NCBI RefSeq assembly: GCF_017347085.1
Contig: NZ_JADPSA010000029.1
Location: 310,001 to 374,000, forward strand
DNA: 64,000 nucleotides
Reading direction: 5' to 3'
Origin: Nesterenkonia sp. E16_10
Lineage (GTDB): Bacteria > Actinomycetota > Actinomycetes > Actinomycetales > Micrococcaceae
Below, one piece after another: positions 60,200-64,000 of this stretch (its first letter is position 1; each line of letters opens with the position of its first letter). Below the pieces are notes generated by a model. It was not told where the DNA came from. It was given only the letters and a program-made list of their open reading frames with translations, and ran no database searches. Both the position numbers and the translations under genes were made by a program.

Positions 60200-61798
60200 T
60201 CAGGCGAGCGTGATCAGGTCCTCGTAGTCCTTGGTGTAGATATCTTCCTCACCGTCAGGCAGCAGCAGCACCCGGTCCGGGCTCAGCGCCTCGACCGCGC
60301 CCGGGTCGTGGCTGACCAGCACGACTGCACCCTCGTAGGTGCGCAGCGCGGCGAGGATCTCCTCGCGGCTGGCTGGGTCCAGGTTGTTCGTGGGCTCATC
60401 GAGCAGCAGCACGTTCGCGCTGGAGGCGACCAGCGAGGCGAGCGCCAGGCGGGTCTTCTCACCGCCGGAGAGCACCGAGGCAGGCTTGCTGACATCGTCG
60501 CCGGAGAACAGGAAGGAGCCGAGGATCTTGCGCTGATCGGTGTCATTGAGGAACGGCGCGGCGGTCTTCATGTTCTCCAGCACCGAGCTCTCGGTGTCCA
60601 AGGTGTCGTGCTCCTGCGCGAAGTAGCCCAGCTTGAGCCCGTGACCGCTGATCACGCGGCCCGAATCGGCATCGGCAGCACCGGCGAGCAGGCGCAGCAG
60701 CGTGGTCTTGCCCGCGCCGTTATAGCCCAGGATCACCACACGAGAGCCGCGGTCGATGGCGAGGTCGAGTCCGTTGAAGATCTCCAGGGAGCCGTAGGAC
60801 TTCGACAGGCCCTCCGCCATGAGCGGGGTCTTGCCGCAGGAGGCCGGCGCAGGGAATCGGATGTTGGCCACGCGCTCGGCGGCGCGCTCGCCCTCGAGCC
60901 CGGCCATCATCCGGTCCGCGCGCTTGAGCATGGACTGCGCCGCGACGGCCTTGGTGGCCTTGGCGCGCATCTTCTCGGCCTGGAAGCGCAGCTGGGTGGC
61001 CTTCTTGTCCGCGTTGGCGAATTCGCGTTTGCGCCGGGCGGCGTCCTGCTCGCGCTGGACCAGGTACTTCTTCCACCCCATGTTGTAGACGTCGAGGGTG
61101 GTGCGGTTGCCGTCGAGGTAGAAGACCTTGTTCACGGTGGACTCGATGAGCTCCACGTCGTGGGAGATCATCAGGACTCCCCCGGCGTAGCTCTGCAGGT
61201 GATCGCGCAGCCACACGATGGAGTCGGCGTCGAGGTGGTTGGTGGGCTCATCGAGCAGCAGCGTGTCGGCGTCGGAGAACAGGATCCTCGCCAGCTCCAC
61301 GCGGCGCCGCTGTCCACCCGAGAGGGTCTTCAGCGGCTGGGTGAGGATCCGTTCCGGAAGGTCCAGGTTGTTGCAGATCATCGCGGCCTCGGCCTCGGCG
61401 GAGTAGCCTCCGGCGGCGTCGAACCGGGTCTGGACCTTTCCGTACTGGGCCATGGCCTGGTCCCGGACGGCGTCGTCGGTGCTCATCATGTCCTGCTCGG
61501 CCTGGCGCAGCTTTGCGGTGATCACGTCGAGCTCGCGTGCCGAGAGGATCCGGTCGCGGGAGAGCTGCTCCATATCGTCGATCTTGGGGTCCTGCGGCAG
61601 GTAGCCGATGCTGCCGCGGCGCTCCACATGACCGGCGGCGGGCTGGGTCAGCCCGGCCAGCACCTTGGTCATCGTCGTCTTGCCCGCACCGTTGCGACCG
61701 ACGAGCCCGACCTTGTCGCCGGAGTCGATCCGGAAGTTGACCTCGTCCATCAGCAGGCGCGCGCCGGCGCGGAGTTCAAGATTGGATACGCTGATCAA
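60200..61798 (-). CDS. ABC-F family ATPase (non-EttA subtype)
   Basis: 532 residues from TTG 61798. Two cassettes: Walker A GRNGAGKTTMTK near residue 35 and GYNGAGKTTLLR near 345; signatures LSGGQRRRVELA and LSGGEKTRLALA; Walker B LLLDEPTNHLD and LLLDEPTNNLD. The linker has the Lys/Arg-rich KKATQLRFQAEKMRAKATKAV helix. No membrane domain. ABC-F proteins act on ribosomes; some give antibiotic resistance by target protection, but this one looks like a housekeeping actinobacterial form. Confidence 0.9.
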   Translation of the reverse strand: MISVSNLELRAGARLLMDEVNFRIDSGDKVGLVGRNGAGKTTMTKVLAGLTQPAAGHVERRGSIGYLPQDPKIDDMEQLSRDRILSARELDVITAKLRQAEQDMMSTDDAVRDQAMAQYGKVQTRFDAAGGYSAEAEAAMICNNLDLPERILTQPLKTLSGGQRRRVELARILFSDADTLLLDEPTNHLDADSIVWLRDHLQSYAGGVLMISHDVELIESTVNKVFYLDGNRTTLDVYNMGWKKYLVQREQDAARRKREFANADKKATQLRFQAEKMRAKATKAVAAQSMLKRADRMMAGLEGERAAERVANIRFPAPASCGKTPLMAEGLSKSYGSLEIFNGLDLAIDRGSRVVILGYNGAGKTTLLRLLAGAADADSGRVISGHGLKLGYFAQEHDTLDTESSVLENMKTAAPFLNDTDQRKILGSFLFSGDDVSKPASVLSGGEKTRLALASLVASSANVLLLDEPTNNLDPASREEILAALRTYEGAVVLVSHDPGAVEALSPDRVLLLPDGEEDIYTKDYEDLITLA

Positions 61799-61860
61799 CG
61801 GTGCAGCTTCCCTTCGGGCCGAACACGGTTCGCCGGCCTGACAATTTCAGATGGGTGGGT

Positions 61861-62553
61861 TTGGTGGACAACCTCTCTAGTGTAACGACGACGCTCGATG
61901 CCGTCGCATTCGACGTCGACACCGCCCAGGCCGGACGACGCCGAATCCTGCACCCGCTGACCCTGACGCTGGAGCAGCACCGGATCGCGGTGATCGGCGC
62001 CAACGGCTCGGGCAAGTCCACGCTGCTGCGCCTGATCGCGGGCCTGGTGGCGCCCACAGAGGGATCGCTCCAGCTCAGACCCGCGGGCGTGCGGCCGGGT
62101 TTCATCTTCGCAAATCCACAGGCGCAGCTGATCATGCCGGTGGTCGGTGAGGACATCGCGTTCTCGCTGCGCCGCAGCATCGGCTCGGCCGCAGGGCGGC
62201 GGGAGCGCAGTCGTGAGATCTTGGACACCATGGGTCTCGGGGACCGCGAGGACTCCAGCATCTACGAGCTGTCCTCCGGGGAGCGGCAGAAGGTCGCGCT
62301 GGCCGGGGTCCTGGCCGCGGAGCCGGGACTGGTCCTGGCCGACGAGCCCACCACGCTGCTGGATCTGCGCAGCACCGTGGAGTTTACCGAGCTGCTGATG
62401 GGGCTTCAGGCCCCGATGATCGTGGCCACCCATGACCTTGCGCTCGCCGCGCGCGCCGAGCGGGTGCTGGTGTTCGAGCAGGGTCGGCTCATCGCCGACG
62501 ACGCTCCGGGCCCGGCGATCGCGTGCTACCGCGAGATCGCCGGCGCCGCCTGA
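61861..62553 (+). CDS. ECF-type ABC transporter ATPase, BioM/EcfA-like
   Basis: About 230 residues. Walker A is VIGANGSGKSTLLRLIAGL, the signature is LSSGERQKVALAGVL (Ser for the usual first Gly), Walker B is LVLADEPTTLLDLRS, and the switch His is in ATHDLALA. DEPTTLLDLR is typical of BioM, the ATPase of the biotin ECF transporter. At the Q-loop FIFANP stands where FQNP is usual. TTG 61861 or GTG 61864 follows GGGTGGG; a longer frame from 61801 would leave no room for the divergent ABC-F promoter. No BioY or BioN gene follows. Confidence 0.82.
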   Translation: MVDNLSSVTTTLDAVAFDVDTAQAGRRRILHPLTLTLEQHRIAVIGANGSGKSTLLRLIAGLVAPTEGSLQLRPAGVRPGFIFANPQAQLIMPVVGEDIAFSLRRSIGSAAGRRERSREILDTMGLGDREDSSIYELSSGERQKVALAGVLAAEPGLVLADEPTTLLDLRSTVEFTELLMGLQAPMIVATHDLALAARAERVLVFEQGRLIADDAPGPAIACYREIAGAA

Positions 62554-62577
62554 CCGAAGCCCCGACGCCACCCCCGG

Positions 62578-62644
62578 CCGGGTCAGGCCGGGCAGGTCAG
62601 GCCGGGTCAGGTCAGGTCAGGTCGGGTCGGATCCGGTCGGGTCA
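62578..62644. repeat. Short-period (about 5 bp) repeat abutting the sugar transferase stop
   Basis: On the plus strand GGTCA/GGTCG units are reiterated, with longer 15-bp near-copies (GGTCAGGCCGGGCAG at 62581-62595). The TCA at 62642-62644 is the stop of the minus-strand gene. Confidence 0.8.
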
Positions 62645-64000
62645 GTATGCCCCGGCCCCGCCGAAGACCGCCCGCGCGGTGCGCAGCACGATCTGGATGT
62701 CGCCCAGCAGCGTCCAGTTCTCCACGTAATAGAGGTCCAGCCGGACGCTCTCCTCCCAGGAGAGGTCAGAACGTCCGGTCACCTGCCAGAGCCCGGTGAT
62801 CCCGGGTTTCACCAGCAGCCGTCGGTGGGCGTGCTCGTCATAGGTCTCCACCTCCACGGGCAGCGGCGGACGCGGTCCCACCACCGACATCTCCCCGCGC
62901 AGCACGTTGAAGAACTGCGGGAGCTCATCCAGGCTCAGTCGGCGCAGCACCGCACCGATGCGGGTCACCCGGGGGTCCTGGTGCATCTTGAACAGCACCC
63001 CGTTGCCCTCCGACCGTTCCTGGAGCAGCGAGAGATACTCTTCGGCGTTGACCACCATGGATCGGAACTTCAGCATCGAGAACCGGGAGTGGTGGATCCC
63101 CACGCGCTCTTGGCGAAAGAGCACCGGCCCGGGGCTGTCCAGACGCACCCAGAGGGCGATGCTGAGCATCAGCGGCCCCAGCATCAGCAGCGCCAGGGCG
63201 GAGAAGACGAGGTCGAAGGTGCGCTTGGTCAGCCGGGCGATCCCGGTAAGCCGGGGATAGGCCACATGCAGCAGCGGCACACCGGCGATCATATGCGAGC
63301 TGATCCGCGACCCGGCGGTCTCGGTGAGCGAGGGCACCACCACCAGGTTCACATCCAGCGCATCCAGCGCCCAGCCCAGCTCCCGCACCCCCTGTGCCGA
63401 GAGTGAATCCGTCTCGGTGAGCAGCACCAGGTCGGCCGCACTGCGCGTCACGACGTCCAGGATCTGGACGACGGCGCGCTCGCGGGTCCCTGCGTCGTCG
63501 CCGGTGTGGTCACCTGCCAGAGGGTGGGTGGCGGTCACGATCGTGCCGGTCACGGTCTTGGACCCCTGCACCGCGGAGACCACGTGACGGACCTTCCCGG
63601 GATGTCCCACCACCACCGCGCGGTGGGTCCAGAGGCCGCGGCGCCACTGGGCGTGCAGTCGGCGGCGCCAGAGGAATCGACCCAGCATCAGGCCCAGTGC
63701 GCCCACCGGCAGGGACCAGATCAGGTGCTCACGCGCGATGGGGGTCTCCAGGGCCACCAGCACCGCGAAGAACAGTCCGAAGCTCGCGGCGGTGGCGATC
63801 AGCACCCTGCGGTACTCGGTGACCCCGGCACCGATGTGCCGCCAATCCCGGGACCTGCTGACCCCCAGCGCCGTGATCCATAGCGCAGCCAGCAGCCCGG
63901 TGCTCACCGCGTCCACTCCCGGCAGGCCCAGCTGATGCCCCAGGGCGAGTGAGCCGGCGATGACGGCGAGGTCCGTGACGACCAGGCGTCTGGCGTAGCC
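62642..64000 (-). CDS. Polyprenyl-phosphate sugar phosphotransferase (5' end outside window)
   Basis: Open frame from the window edge to the stop at 62642, at least 452 residues. The N-terminal half has several transmembrane helices and a CoA-binding-like domain (HRAVVVGHPGKV). The C-terminal half is the bacterial sugar transferase domain: KRTFDLVFSALALL, then SPGPVLFRQERVG, FKFRSM-like LKFRSMVV, LRRLSLDELPQFFNVL with GEMSVVGPRPP, and PGITGLWQVTGRSD. It adds a sugar-1-phosphate to undecaprenyl phosphate to start an exopolysaccharide or glycan. The rest of such a cluster would lie beyond the window. Confidence 0.92.
   Translation of the reverse strand, partial: GYARRLVVTDLAVIAGSLALGHQLGLPGVDAVSTGLLAALWITALGVSRSRDWRHIGAGVTEYRRVLIATAASFGLFFAVLVALETPIAREHLIWSLPVGALGLMLGRFLWRRRLHAQWRRGLWTHRAVVVGHPGKVRHVVSAVQGSKTVTGTIVTATHPLAGDHTGDDAGTRERAVVQILDVVTRSAADLVLLTETDSLSAQGVRELGWALDALDVNLVVVPSLTETAGSRISSHMIAGVPLLHVAYPRLTGIARLTKRTFDLVFSALALLMLGPLMLSIALWVRLDSPGPVLFRQERVGIHHSRFSMLKFRSMVVNAEEYLSLLQERSEGNGVLFKMHQDPRVTRIGAVLRRLSLDELPQFFNVLRGEMSVVGPRPPLPVEVETYDEHAHRRLLVKPGITGLWQVTGRSDLSWEESVRLDLYYVENWTLLGDIQIVLRTARAVFGGAGAY

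Overview
The window is high-GC chromosomal DNA from an actinobacterium, most likely a Micrococcales member close to the Micrococcaceae. The evidence is an MshA-type glycosyltransferase (mycothiol), a long-form GAPDH, SepH, several actinobacterial DUF families (DUF3000, DUF3093, DUF3099, DUF3159, DUF3710, DUF4193, DUF5998) and an olefin cluster with the fused OleBC known from Micrococcus luteus. GTG and TTG starts are common. I see no prophage, integrase, transposase or CRISPR array; nearly everything reads as ordinary chromosome.

Layout. 1-6.9 kb: end of an acyl-CoA thioesterase II gene, mshA-like glycosyltransferase, DUF2079 membrane protein abutting a tRNA-Arg(TCT), ssb, ettA, yaaA. 7.0-9.4 kb: RNase P RNA and GAPDH. 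9.2-10.05 kb: a gene-poor stretch holding only a TM2 protein and the single AT-rich patch of the window. 10-16.3 kb: RNase HI domain protein, NIF3-like protein, then msrA-cysK-cysE (sulfur metabolism), nitronate monooxygenase, gnd. 16.6-25 kb: PPK2, ZapE, rhodanese-SufE, an alpha/beta hydrolase, msrB, threonine aldolase, DUF3000, RNase D. 25-33.4 kb: FadB-type beta-oxidation protein, Rieske lipoprotein, a coupled hypothetical with dxs, aconitase. 33.5-40.1 kb: the operon dut-DUF3710-DUF3159-TrmA-like, DUF3093, DUF4193, sepH; this order resembles the mycobacterial dut region.

40.2-47 kb: a phosphodiesterase-type AlkP protein and DUF5998, diverging from oleA-oleBC-oleD, which together predict head-to-head condensation of fatty acyl-CoAs to long-chain alkenes. 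47-51 kb: an AbiEi/DUF559-like gene bracketed by two copies of one palindrome, then a GNAT plus acyl-CoA-synthetase-like protein (Pat family). 51.3-55.4 kb: topoisomerase IV A subunit, then blaI with a candidate operator and an M56 peptidase. 55.5-60.1 kb: two SDR genes (one FabG), DUF3099, a small conserved protein, SURF1, and a hypothetical. 60.2-64 kb: a second ABC-F protein, a BioM/EcfA-like ATPase without partners, and a polyprenyl-phosphate sugar transferase cut by the window edge.

The most unexpected structure is not a gene. Short tandem duplications with units of 16-20 bp sit at the 3' ends of several genes (cysE, ppk2, DUF3093, with looser cases at ssb, fadB and the sugar transferase). 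In the tightest cases the repeated unit contains the stop codon itself. The other is the perfect 19-bp palindrome that forms the last codons of the AbiEi-like gene and recurs just before that gene.
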